Shown here piece by piece: positions 1-8,614 of a DNA stretch of 57,630 bases (the stretch's first letter is position 1; every line of letters begins with the position of its first letter). Made by a program: the position numbers and the translations under genes. The DNA lies in assembly GCA_004028505.1 (NCBI GenBank), contig MTKO01000060.1:1-57630 (forward strand), given 5' to 3'. The stretch is from Candidatus Electrothrix aarhusensis. Lineage in GTDB: Bacteria; Desulfobacterota; Desulfobulbia; Desulfobulbales; Desulfobulbaceae. A model generated the notes under the pieces. It made no database searches. It was not told where the DNA came from and worked only from the letters and a program-made list of their open reading frames with translations.

Positions 1-93
1 GTTTGAGGAAACGACTGGCAAAACAGGCTAACTCTCTTGGATTACAGCTTGTTCCGGCAGAAGCCTAGGGTATGTTACTTAGAAGGATCATTC

Positions 94-531
94 GTGAATC
101 AAGAAGAAAATTTTAAATTAGAAGAATGGGAAGCTGCTGTTGGTAAAATTGTAACCTCCGTGGTACGAGTTGAAGGTGAATTGTTGTTGAAGTATGAAGA
201 ACATTTATCCCGGAAGATGTATTTCAAAGAAGATGTTACTGTAGCAAAACGTTTGAATCGAGTTGAGAGCTTATATAATGAAATATGTGGCCAAACAAGT
301 CAGTCTGATAAATTATTCAGTGCTTTTAGAGAACAAGTAAAATTAAGAAATTTGGTCGCACATAATCCTGTTTATTACGACAATAAAAGTGGTGGTTTTA
401 GAATAACAAACAGTCAAAGCAGGAGTAAGTTTGTTGAAGTAGCTATACTTCAGGAAGATGCGAAACAAGCATTTAGATGCTGTACTGAGTTAACCGTTCT
501 TTTGCGAGTTTGGGCAAAAAATAAAAGCTAA
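94..531 (+). CDS. HEPN-like protein, hypothetical
   Basis: A mostly helical protein of about 145 residues that I cannot assign to a named family. Near its middle it has R-N-L-V-A-H (R85 to H90), which fits the Rx4-6H signature of HEPN ribonuclease-like domains, inside a hydrophilic helical context (FREQVKLRNLVAHNP). HEPN proteins usually act as RNases in toxin-antitoxin or phage-defence settings. That is family knowledge; activity here is inference. The frame is open from TTG at 37, but GTG at 94 follows an AAGGA-like stretch and starts the better-looking protein. The gene is AT-rich compared with moeA next door, and no antitoxin partner is visible because the window begins just upstream. Confidence 0.5.
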   Translation: MNQEENFKLEEWEAAVGKIVTSVVRVEGELLLKYEEHLSRKMYFKEDVTVAKRLNRVESLYNEICGQTSQSDKLFSAFREQVKLRNLVAHNPVYYDNKSGGFRITNSQSRSKFVEVAILQEDAKQAFRCCTELTVLLRVWAKNKS

Positions 532-555
532 TAAGCCGTTTAACACGGCTTTGCG

Positions 556-1830
556 TTATGTCGTATAATGGTTTGACGCAACTAATGGACCGACCAGCCG
601 CATCTTCACCAGCTGATTTTTTTCCACCTCTCCCCTCCCTGCTTTTCCATCCGCCTCGCAAACAAGATGAATGATCGCATTCATCTGCTCAAGCTTCCCT
701 GCCGGACGAACCTGTAAGCGACCGTTGCATAACGTAGCCACCGCACTTTTCAGGACAAGATGCCCGGTTCGGCGAATGCCCATTGGTTCTGTCAGGATTG
801 CATCCACTAATTCAGTGGAGATTATGTCGTTTTTCAGCAAACCTTGGAGGCGATGCAGTCCTGGAACAACAAGTTCATGAAAGAGCAGGCGGACCGCAGG
901 CGGAGGGCCGGGGAGGGCGAAGAGCGGGGTGTTATCAATCAGAGCAAACAAGGTTGCTTTGCCGGGACGTACCTTAAGGCGATTATACACCGGTTTTCCG
1001 CCAAGACGGGTAACAACCTGTTCCATCAGATCGAATTTTCCTGGTCCCATACCACCCGTGCTGATCATCAGGTCCGGTTTATCCTGGGCGAGTATTTGCT
1101 GAATACGGGTCATAATCATATCCGTATCATCCCCCACAGTCACTGATCGCACAAGAAGGCAATGTTCTTGCTGTAGTATGGCAGCCAGCAACACCCCGTT
1201 ACTGGATATTTTCTGACCAAGATGCAAGGCCTCTCCGCTCTTGACCAGTTCACTGCCAGTGCAGATCACTGCCACTCTGGGATGTCGATGCACCCAGATT
1301 TCTTGAGAACCGTTTTCCGCCAACATGAGCAGATGATTGGGACAGAGCCGGGTTCCGGCAGTAACCAATCGCTGCCCTTGCTTGATATCCTTCCCCTGCG
1401 GGCGGATGAACAGCTCTTTTCGGTCCAATTCTTCTCTCGGCACAGAAAGCCTCGCCTCTTTTTCTCGGCAAATTTCAAAGGGCACAACCCGAACAGTCCC
1501 GCAAGGCACCATAGCTCCGGTCATAATCCTATACGCTTGACCTGCTTGCACCTGTTGCTGCTCAATGCACCCAGCAGCAATTTCACCGCTGAGTTGAAAT
1601 TCAGCAGACCCCTCAACAACGGAATGGGGTTGTTCTGCAAGAGCAAAACCGTCTCGGGTCGATTGGGCATAGGAGGGTTTGGGGTGATCAGCAAAAATGG
1701 ATACGGCATTGATGCGCCCCAAGGTCTGAGCAAGAGGCACTTGCTCCTGTGCTAAAGGGCTTAGCTTGGCAGCAATGGCTGTATGGGCTTCCTGAAGTGA
1801 ATACGCAAGAGTGGAAGAGTTGTTCTTCAT
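556..1830 (-). CDS. moeA: Molybdopterin molybdenumtransferase MoeA
   Basis: Inserts molybdate into adenylated molybdopterin, the last step of molybdenum cofactor synthesis, in the cytoplasm. From ATG at 1830 the protein has 424 residues, close to the roughly 410 usual for MoeA. It opens with the typical SLQEAHTAI helix and has the domain-II motif STRDGFALA, the glycine-rich MPT-binding stretch STGGMGPGKFD, and the ALPGPPPA motif near the C-terminus. The frame is open further upstream, but residues before 1830 do not look like MoeA. The gene stands alone on the minus strand; a molybdoenzyme is not visible nearby. Confidence in the family is high, in the exact start moderate, because no clear ribosome binding site precedes it. 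Confidence 0.9.
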   Translation of the reverse strand: MKNNSSTLAYSLQEAHTAIAAKLSPLAQEQVPLAQTLGRINAVSIFADHPKPSYAQSTRDGFALAEQPHSVVEGSAEFQLSGEIAAGCIEQQQVQAGQAYRIMTGAMVPCGTVRVVPFEICREKEARLSVPREELDRKELFIRPQGKDIKQGQRLVTAGTRLCPNHLLMLAENGSQEIWVHRHPRVAVICTGSELVKSGEALHLGQKISSNGVLLAAILQQEHCLLVRSVTVGDDTDMIMTRIQQILAQDKPDLMISTGGMGPGKFDLMEQVVTRLGGKPVYNRLKVRPGKATLFALIDNTPLFALPGPPPAVRLLFHELVVPGLHRLQGLLKNDIISTELVDAILTEPMGIRRTGHLVLKSAVATLCNGRLQVRPAGKLEQMNAIIHLVCEADGKAGRGEVEKNQLVKMRLVGPLVASNHYTT

Positions 1831-2207
1831 TATTTTTGGGCTCGTGGGGCATTGAGTAAGATGCAGGGACTTTGCATTCCGGGTCAGTTTTTTCCAGAGA
1901 AATTGAAAAGATATTCGGTTGCTCAGTAAAAGTAAAGTCGTATGCGGGAAATTCCGTATGCAGGGCAAGCAGGTCAGCTTGATACCACAGCGGGGTGTTT
2001 ACTTGGGCTTGGCTGACCAAGAAAAAAATCTAACATTATTGCTTCGGGTAAGGTACAGTATGCTGCGTCTATTGCAGCCCGGAGGAATATATCGGTAATA
2101 CATCGGTAACGCATCGGCAATAGGGTGGTAATGGACTGGCAATAATGAGTATTCTTTAAGAAAGAAGGCCAAGCGCTGTAAGATCGCTGAAAACAAGAGG
2201 TAACTGG
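1831..2207. other. Intergenic region between moeA and the dehydrogenase
   Basis: Divergent 377-bp spacer. It holds three 11-bp repeats (2091-2123) and a ribosome binding site (AAGAGG, 2195-2200) for the gene at 2208. A minus-strand frame opening with TTG at 2020 looks protein-like for about 45 residues but runs into moeA in another frame and has no ribosome binding site, so I do not call it. Confidence 0.4.
2091..2123 (+). repeat. Three tandem 11-bp repeats (iteron-like)
   Basis: ATCGGTAATAC, ATCGGTAACGC and ATCGGCAATAG follow one another with a period of 11 bp, about 85 bp upstream of the dehydrogenase start. Helically phased repeats in a promoter region may be an operator for a regulator, but no regulator can be named. 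Confidence 0.4.
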
Positions 2208-3320
2208 ATGGAAACAGAAGTTGTCGTCGTTCATGCGGAAAGAGCCCCTATGGAGGGCGTTACCAATCCCGGCCCACATCAGATATATAAAAATCCGCAG
2301 GTCTCTGTCGAAAAAAGAATTTTACAGAAGCTGGATCCTGATGAGATCAGGGTGCAGATGCTTTATGCTGGTATTTGCGGCACAGATGTCCACTTGGCGG
2401 AACGAATCCCGGAAACCGGATATATTCGAAGTTCGGCCCCTGCTGAGATTCCTTCTGAAGGAAGGGTTATAGGTCATGAAGGGGTTGGCAGAATTCTGGA
2501 AACAGGTGCCAATGTCCGTCACCTGCACGCCGGAGCCATTGTTACCTTTGAATCCATCATTGTCTGCCATTATTGCGATGTTTGTCGAAAAGGACACTTT
2601 AACCAGTGCCGTAATGCAAAGTTATTAGGGTTGGAGAAAGACGGCATCTTCGGGACAACCGTGGATATCGTAGCCATGCTGGCCCATGATGTTACTGATC
2701 TAGTGAAGAACGATCAGGATCTGCAAAGTGCAGCCTGTGTGGAACCTGCCGGGGTTGCCTATGTGGCCTGTCAGAATACCCAAGTCAAGGGCGGGGACTC
2801 TGTGGTTATCTTCGGAGCTGGGCCTATAGGGTTATATGCTGCCATGTTCAGCAAGTTAATTTTTGGGGCCTCTTCTGTGCATATTGTCGAGCCGCTCCCC
2901 TTTCGCCAACAATTCGCCCGCCAATGGTGTGATTACGTCTATACACCGGAGGAGTTCTTTACCGCTCCTCCGCCAGGAGTCGATGTGGTAATTGAAGCAT
3001 CCGGTTTTTTAGACAATGTGAATAAGGTTTTTCGTCAGATCAATGCCAATGGTCGCATCGCTTTTCTCGCAAGAAGCGGAATGCCGCTGACCCTAGATGC
3101 TATGGATCACATGATTACTAACGCCATTCAGATCATCGGCTCCAGAGGCCATCTCTGTGGAGCCTTTACAGATATCCTCCGTTTGTACAAAGAAGGGAAG
3201 GTGCCCTTGGGCGAAATTGTCACCACCGTCCTGAATGGTCCGGCGGAGTTGGCCAACTTCATGCAACATCCGGATAAGATCTTTAGTGAAAACTGCAAGG
3301 TTCTTGTTCGATTCGATTGA
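2208..3320 (+). CDS. Zinc-dependent alcohol dehydrogenase family protein (MDR)
   Basis: A 370-residue medium-chain dehydrogenase of the sorbitol/threonine dehydrogenase type that oxidises a secondary or polyol alcohol with NAD(P). The catalytic zinc site is visible as C57 in AGICGTD, G-H-E at 89-91 and CVEP near 177-180. The structural zinc site has Cys at 120, 123, 126 and 134. The nucleotide-binding fold carries GAGPIG at 203-208. ATG at 2208 follows AAGAGG with good spacing. The ORF ends only 20 bp before holB, so the two may be cotranscribed, although they are not functionally linked. The substrate cannot be told from sequence: the N-terminal extension before the first strand and the lid residues fit no enzyme I know exactly. 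Confidence 0.85.
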   Translation: METEVVVVHAERAPMEGVTNPGPHQIYKNPQVSVEKRILQKLDPDEIRVQMLYAGICGTDVHLAERIPETGYIRSSAPAEIPSEGRVIGHEGVGRILETGANVRHLHAGAIVTFESIIVCHYCDVCRKGHFNQCRNAKLLGLEKDGIFGTTVDIVAMLAHDVTDLVKNDQDLQSAACVEPAGVAYVACQNTQVKGGDSVVIFGAGPIGLYAAMFSKLIFGASSVHIVEPLPFRQQFARQWCDYVYTPEEFFTAPPPGVDVVIEASGFLDNVNKVFRQINANGRIAFLARSGMPLTLDAMDHMITNAIQIIGSRGHLCGAFTDILRLYKEGKVPLGEIVTTVLNGPAELANFMQHPDKIFSENCKVLVRFD

Positions 3321-3340
3321 AGGGCGAAAAAACAAATTCC

Positions 3341-4314
3341 ATGCCTTTTTCATCAATTATCGGCCAGCTCAAGGCGGTTAACTTGTTGACCCGTGCCCTC
3401 AACGGCAATCGTCTGGCGCACGGGTATCTTTTTGTCGGCCCCGAGGGCGTCGGCAAAACCACAACAGCCCGTGCTTGGCAGCCCACCTTTTTTGTCAGGC
3501 AGCGGAAGCACGTTCTCCCTGCGGCCATTGCAGCGGCTGTATAAAGGTACGCTCTGGTAATCATCCTGACCTGTTGACCATTAGACCAGAAGGGGCCGGG
3601 ATTAAAATACAGCAAATCCGTGAGCTTAAAAAAAGCCTTTCCTTCCCTCCTTTTGAAGCAGAGCAGCGCATTATCATTATTGAAGATACGCAGACTATGA
3701 AGCGGGAAGCCGGGAATAGTTTGCTCAAGATTCTGGAAGAACCTCCTCCCAATAATCTCCTGTTGCTGGTGGCGGCAGACTCTGAACCTCTTCTGGATAC
3801 CATTGTTTCAAGATGCCAAGTCATTCCTTTCAGGTCTTTGTCTGTGGATCAGGCTACTGCGATTATCCAGCGAAATCATCCTGAGTTTGATGGCGAAGAG
3901 GCTGAGGCAATGGCAAAGCTGACCGGAGGGTGTCCGGGGCAGGCCGGGACCTTGTATAATGATGAGGTTCTGCTTTTGCACAAGGAATGTATGCAGGCTC
4001 TCTTAAGCGATGGCGGAAGTCAGGCTGAATCTTTGGAGCAGGCGCTTCACCTTGCCAGCCGTCTTGCTGAACTCAAGGACGGGCTGGATCAACTCTTTGA
4101 TCTCCTCGCCCTCTCCTTTAAAGAAAATATGATTGCCCTGCTCGGCGAAGAAAAACAAGCCACTCTTGGGGCATCCTCAGATGGAAGAGAATACTGGAAT
4201 TTACAACGTCTTTCTGCTATGGTAGACGCTATTAACGCTGCTCGTCGTCAACTGGCAAGGAATTGTAATCGGGCCTTGGTTTGCGAGGTTTTATTGTTGG
4301 AACTCTTTGCTTGA
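3341..4314 (+). CDS. holB: DNA polymerase III delta' subunit (HolB), frameshifted
   Basis: Clamp-loader subunit that helps load the sliding clamp at primed DNA. ATG at 3341 begins the typical SSIIGQLKAVNLL segment, followed by Walker A GPEGVGKTTT. The frame then breaks at about 3475, and the rest continues in the -1 frame with the zinc-binding cysteines (LFC, CGHCSGC), the IKIQQIREL segment and the EEPPPNN sensor region. Reading ARA-LAA-HLFCQ across the junction needs one extra T in GCTTGG, so the simplest explanation is one missing base. Both halves are well conserved, with no other lesion, which argues for a sequence error and not a dead gene. An essential replication gene is unlikely to be broken. 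The PSP1 gene follows closely, a common bacterial arrangement. Confidence 0.85.
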
Positions 4315-4408
4315 ATAAGCAGTAAGGGGCTTGCCAAAAATAAGGTACCCTTTCATCACTCCATTCATTCTAAAAAAGATCTGCCGGGGTATAACCGGTG
4401 AGTTATAT

Positions 4409-5383
4409 ATGACGGAACCTAAAGAACTACAATCTGTTGAGCCGCTTTTTAGTAATAATACAGATATCGATCATTGCGGAGAAAAAAAATATTTTTATCG
4501 GATTCGTTTTCGTGATCACGGGCAAGAATACACCGCCCTAAGCACTGAACCTGACTTGCGTCATGGTGATATTGTGATAACTCAGGGAGAGCATTGTCCA
4601 GAGCCGGTGACAGTTATCAGTAGAACAGCAGGAGTAACTGAGCCGAATATCAAAAGGGGCTTTTCCTATAAGATTCTTCGACGTGCCGACGGGGAGGAAA
4701 AGAAAAAATATGAGTACCTGCCTGTTCTGGAAAAGCAGGCTGCCTCCTTTTGTCGACAATGCATAAAAAAACACTCCTTATCCATGCATCTGGTTCGGGC
4801 AGAGCGTTTTTTTAACGGGTCTAAGGTGATCTTTTATTTTACCGCTGAAAACCGGGTGGATTTTCGGGAGCTGGTTAAGGACTTGGTTCAGGAATTTCGC
4901 ACTAGGGTTGAAATGCGCCAGATCGGCGTTCGGCACGAGACCAAGATGACCGGCGGTATTGGGGCCTGTGGTCGCGAGTTATGCTGCACCTCGTTTTTGC
5001 AAAAGTTTGATTCTGTTTCCATCAAAATGGCCAAGACCCAAGATCTGCCCCTGAACCCAGCCAAGATTTCCGGAGTCTGCAATCGACTGCTTTGTTGTTT
5101 GACCTATGAATTTGATAACTATAAAACAATTAAACGAGAAATGCCCCGTGTTGGTCGCCTGCTGGATTATGAAGGGGCTGTTTATCGAGTAGTGCGAATT
5201 TTTGCTCTGCAAGGTACGGTTTTGGCTGTTTCGCGTGAGGCGGGAGAGTTATTGATGACTGAGGAGCAATGGCAGGCAGCAAAACCGGTGAGCCGTCCAG
5301 TGCCGAAAAAAGGTAATAAGGCAAAGGTCGGTAAAAAGACTGGTCAGCGAAAAAAGGGAAAAAAGGACGAAACGTCCGATTGA
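4409..5383 (+). CDS. PSP1 / RicT-like regulatory iron-sulfur domain protein
   Basis: A 324-residue protein of the PSP1 C-terminal domain family (YaaT/RicT in Bacillus). The core is unmistakable: GRELCCTSFLQKF, then the VSIKMAKTQDLPLNPAKISGVC segment, then RLLCCLTYE. The repeated cysteine pairs are those that bind an iron-sulfur cluster in the Ric complex of Bacillus, where the protein influences RNA processing and development. Its role in proteobacteria is not settled. The last 35 residues are very rich in Lys and Arg, which may contact RNA. ATG at 4409 has GGTGAG upstream; an open frame before it is not conserved-looking. It sits immediately after holB, a neighbourhood seen in many genomes. 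Confidence 0.85.
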   Translation: MTEPKELQSVEPLFSNNTDIDHCGEKKYFYRIRFRDHGQEYTALSTEPDLRHGDIVITQGEHCPEPVTVISRTAGVTEPNIKRGFSYKILRRADGEEKKKYEYLPVLEKQAASFCRQCIKKHSLSMHLVRAERFFNGSKVIFYFTAENRVDFRELVKDLVQEFRTRVEMRQIGVRHETKMTGGIGACGRELCCTSFLQKFDSVSIKMAKTQDLPLNPAKISGVCNRLLCCLTYEFDNYKTIKREMPRVGRLLDYEGAVYRVVRIFALQGTVLAVSREAGELLMTEEQWQAAKPVSRPVPKKGNKAKVGKKTGQRKKGKKDETSD

Positions 5384-5419
5384 TCAAACCTGTAAACAAT
5401 ACACTGGACAGAGAAACCA

Positions 5420-7344
5420 ATGGCAGCAGATGTACACTCTTTGGCCCCTGAAGTCGTGGTTGATTTTTTTGCCAAAATCATGCCCTTTAAAGAGCTTGAT
5501 CATGAGACCCTTCATCGTATGGCCCGGCATGTAAAGGTTGATTTCTTCCCCAAAGGGACGCGACTGTTTCATGCCCATGAAACAGAAATTTCCCATCTTT
5601 TATTTATTCAACAGGGCGGGGTAAAATCCTTTATCATGGACGATGAAGGTGAGGTCACCCTGAAGGATTACCGAGGTGAGGGTGATTATATCGGTGCTCT
5701 TGGAATTATTCGGGGGACCAAAGCCAGCTTGATGTAGAAACCGTTGAGGACACCTTCTGCTTTCTTTTGCCCAAAGCGGTCTTTCTCGACCTGATCAACA
5801 CCCAGCCCGGTTTTTCCCAATATTATTTGAAAAGCTTCTCGGAAAAATTTGTCGGTACGGCCTATGCTGAGCTGCGTCGCCATAAGATGACCCGCCGGGG
5901 CGATGAAAATCTCTACCTGTTTTCCATGCAGGTCGGCGATATTGTCAAGCAACCCCCTCGGACAATTTCCGCTGATAGCACCATCCAGCAAGCGGCAAAA
6001 AGCATGGCCGGTTTTCGTATAGCTTCTCTGCTCATTCACCAACCCGGTGACGAAGAAAAAATAATTGGGATTATCACGCATCGGGATATGAGCAATAAAG
6101 TTATCGCGTTAGGGCTTGATTATAACGAGCCGGTCCGTTGTATTATGTCTTCACCGGTAGCCACAGTGCTGTCACAGGCAACCTGTTTTGACGCCCTGCT
6201 CAAAATGATGTCCGGGTCCAAGCATCATCTTGCTGTTGAACGACGTGGAAAGATCATCGGGGTCATTACTTCCCATGATATCGCTCTTATTCAGGGAATA
6301 TCTCCTTATTCTCTGTTTAAGGAGGTTGGCAAGCAGCAAACCATTGTTGGCCTCTATCCCCTGTCGAAAAAAATTCCCGAAATGATCCGCAACCTGATTA
6401 AGGAAGGCGCTAAACCGGGCAATATTTCCCGGATGATCTCTATTCTTAATGATCACATCCTGGAGCGCCTGCTGACCCTGCTTGAAGAAGAAATGGGGCC
6501 GCCTCCGGTTTCGTATTGCTGGCTTCTTATGGGCTCTGAGGGCAGACGGGAACAGACCTTTAAAACCGATCAGGATAACGCCATTATTTATGCAGATCCC
6601 AAGAACGAGCAGCAAGGTAAGGATGCAAAAGAATATTTTTCTCGTTTTGCCCGTAAGGCGATAGAACACCTGGTTGAATGCGGCTATCCCCTCTGTCCGG
6701 GAGAGATGATGGCGGTTAACCCGAAATGGTGTCAGCCGCTCTCGGTCTGGAAGGACTATTTTGCAGCTTGGGTCGCCTCGCCCAATCCTCAGGAAATCCT
6801 GCATGCCACTATATTTTTTGATTTTCGGGCCGGATTCGGCAAGGCAGCCCTTGCTGATGAGCTGCGTCAGCATCTAGGCGACCTTACTGAGCGGCAGGAG
6901 CTGTACCTGCTCCATCTTGCCAATCAATGTCTGGCCGGAAGAACACCGCTCTCTTTTTTCAGAAATTTTATTGTGGAAAAAAATGGTGAACATAAAAATA
7001 AATTGGATATTAAACACCAGGGGATAACGCCCTTTGTTAATTTTGCCAGGATACTGGCTCTCAGATATAGGGTGCGGGAAACCAATACCTTGGCTCGTCT
7101 GCATGTCCTTGCCAAGGAAAATATTCTTGACGAATCCCTCTGGGCCAAGACGGTTGATGCCTATGAAATGCAGATGCAACTCCGTATCATTCATCAGCTA
7201 AACCAAATAGAATCGGATATTCAACCAGATAACCATATTGCCCCGGATGAGCTTTCCGAGTTGGAAAGACGAATGCTCCGAGATGCCTTTGAAGTGATCG
7301 ATCGCCTGCACGGCGTCTTAAAAACAATATTTCCCACCCCCTGA
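5420..7344 (+). CDS. cNMP-binding / CBS / DUF294 nucleotidyltransferase-like signalling protein, frameshifted
   Basis: About 641 residues in the order cyclic-nucleotide-binding domain (first ~120), paired CBS domains (IASLLIHQ...GIITHRD; HHLAVERRGKIIGVITSHD), DUF294 nucleotidyltransferase-like domain (GSEGRREQTFKTDQD) and DUF294 C-terminal helical domain. The family probably senses nucleotides and controls the neighbouring symporter; in many proteobacteria it travels with an exonuclease, DUF4212 and a VC_2705-type symporter, as here. The frame breaks after KASL (about 5731): reading LDVETVEDTFCFLLPK needs one extra G, and the downstream part lies in the -1 frame. I regard this as an undercalled base. 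The next gene starts 2 bp after the stop. Confidence 0.85.
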
Positions 7345-7346
7345 CC

Positions 7347-8060
7347 ATGCTTTCTTTTCTCAAGCCCTTCAGGAAGATGCTCTCGCTGGATCCTCCACAC
7401 CCTGTCCTGCTGAAAAACAGAGAGCAGTTTATTGATTTTAAGCAGGGGGCTCCCTTGAGTGATTACACCTTTGTGGTCTGCGATACGGAACTGACTGGTC
7501 TGAATAAACGCAAAGACGAGATCATCTCCATCGGTGCTGTTCGTATTGTCAATCTCCAGATTGAGCTTGACCAGACCTTTCATCGTTATATCCGCCCAAC
7601 GAATATTAATCCCAATGAGGCAACTCTTATCCACCGGATTACGCCGGAGGAATTGAAAAAGGCGGACAGTGCTCAGGACGTATTGCCGGAGTTTATTGAA
7701 TTTTGCGATAACAGCTTGATAGTCGGTCATTTTGTCGGGTTAGATATGCATTTTCTCAATAAGACGTCCCGTCAGGTTCTGGGTGGGACCCTGTCTAATC
7801 CTGGGATTGACACTATGCGACTCGCCCGCAGGTTCAAGGATAGCGGCAGGACAGATCATTACGGACATCATGACCAGGCCTCATCGTATACCCTTGATGC
7901 GCTCGCCAAAGAATTCAATCTCCCTGTTTTTAAGCCCCATGATGCGTTAGAAGATGCTTTGCAAACAGCCTATCTTTTTTTATACCTCCTGAAAAAATTT
8001 CGAGATGGCGGCATTAACTCCTTGAAAGAGTTGTATCAAGCCGGGAGAATTCGTAGTTGA
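7347..8060 (+). CDS. DEDDh 3'-5' exonuclease (DNA polymerase III epsilon-like)
   Basis: A 237-residue exonuclease of the RNase T / DnaQ superfamily. Exo I is CDTELTG (D46, E48), Exo II lies in the segment NSLIVGHFVGLDMHFL, and Exo III is the HDALEDA stretch near the C-terminus with the catalytic H and D. There is no polymerase-binding tail, so it is likely a stand-alone nuclease and not the replicative proofreading subunit. ATG at 7347 follows the DUF294 stop by 2 bp, suggesting translational coupling. This exonuclease is a regular companion of the DUF294/symporter module, for reasons not known to me. Family call firm; substrate unknown. Confidence 0.85.
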   Translation: MLSFLKPFRKMLSLDPPHPVLLKNREQFIDFKQGAPLSDYTFVVCDTELTGLNKRKDEIISIGAVRIVNLQIELDQTFHRYIRPTNINPNEATLIHRITPEELKKADSAQDVLPEFIEFCDNSLIVGHFVGLDMHFLNKTSRQVLGGTLSNPGIDTMRLARRFKDSGRTDHYGHHDQASSYTLDALAKEFNLPVFKPHDALEDALQTAYLFLYLLKKFRDGGINSLKELYQAGRIRS

Positions 8061-8086
8061 GTCGCTTTCTTTTATATTCTTCGATC

Positions 8087-8115
8087 TTGACAGCATTGTC
8101 AGAGAAAAGTATAAA
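8087..8115 (+). promoter_or_regulatory. Sigma70-type promoter for the symporter operon
   Basis: TTGACA at 8087-8092, a 17-bp spacer and TATAAA at 8110-8115. Expected transcription start near 8122, which leaves a leader of about 225 nt before the first start codon at 8346. It separates the transporter pair from the upstream signalling/exonuclease genes. Confidence 0.7.
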
Positions 8116-8175
8116 AGTGGTTATTTGATTTTTTAGTATTTTACGTTATTGTAAAGTGTTGTCATTGATAATCAA

Positions 8176-8194
8176 ATGGTTATGGCGTAACCAT
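8176..8194. repeat. Perfect inverted repeat in the leader of the symporter operon
   Basis: ATGGTTA, TGGCG loop, TAACCAT. It lies about 55 nt after the predicted transcription start, in noncoding leader. It could be an operator or an RNA hairpin; there is no T-run, so it is not a terminator. Confidence 0.4.
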
Positions 8195-8345
8195 ATTAAT
8201 TTTCCTTATGAAAGGGACTCCTACGTTGTGTTCTTTATTGTAAGGCCTAAGTAGAGTTGCTTGTACGGAAGATATGTAAATAAGGGAATGAGTCCCAAGA
8301 GCAGGCAGGACTGTTGCCTGTTAAATATTAACACAAGGAGGTTGT

Positions 8346-8603
8346 ATGAGCAGTGATTCGCAGGAATACTGGAAAGCGAACATTCGTCTAGTCATGGGAT
8401 GTCTGGCTGTCTGGTTTATCGTGTCCTACGGTTGCGGAATACTCTTTGCCCCGGCATTGAACAGCATTCATATCTTGGGCGGATATCCGCTCGGTTTTTG
8501 GTTTGCCCAACAAGGGTCTATTTACAGCTTTGTCATACTCGTCTTTTTTTATGCCTGGCGTATGAATCAGCTGGATCGTAAATTTGGCGTTCAGGAAGAC
8601 TAA
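8346..8603 (+). CDS. DUF4212 domain protein, small symporter subunit
   Basis: An 85-residue inner-membrane protein with two predicted transmembrane helices (about 17-38 and 55-75). The family signature is present: YWKANIRL near the start, the central PLGFWFAQQGS turn and the FFYAWRMNQLD stretch at the end of the second helix. DUF4212 proteins are almost always encoded directly before a VC_2705-type sodium:solute symporter and probably form a complex with it. AAGGAGG (8336-8342) gives an excellent ribosome binding site 3 bp before the ATG. The next gene starts 11 bp after the stop. Confidence is high. Confidence 0.9.
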   Translation: MSSDSQEYWKANIRLVMGCLAVWFIVSYGCGILFAPALNSIHILGGYPLGFWFAQQGSIYSFVILVFFYAWRMNQLDRKFGVQED

Positions 8604-8614
8604 GGAGAGAATCG

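Noticed and set aside
1831..2020. Protein-like minus-strand frame upstream of moeA (TTG start at 2020)
   Set aside because: No ribosome binding site, no family match, and the frame runs into moeA out of register. At most a decayed gene.
5420..5740. Programmed -1 frameshift signal in the cNMP-CBS gene
   Set aside because: No slippery heptamer or following pseudoknot at the junction, and six other genes show the same missing-base pattern, so a sequence error is simpler.
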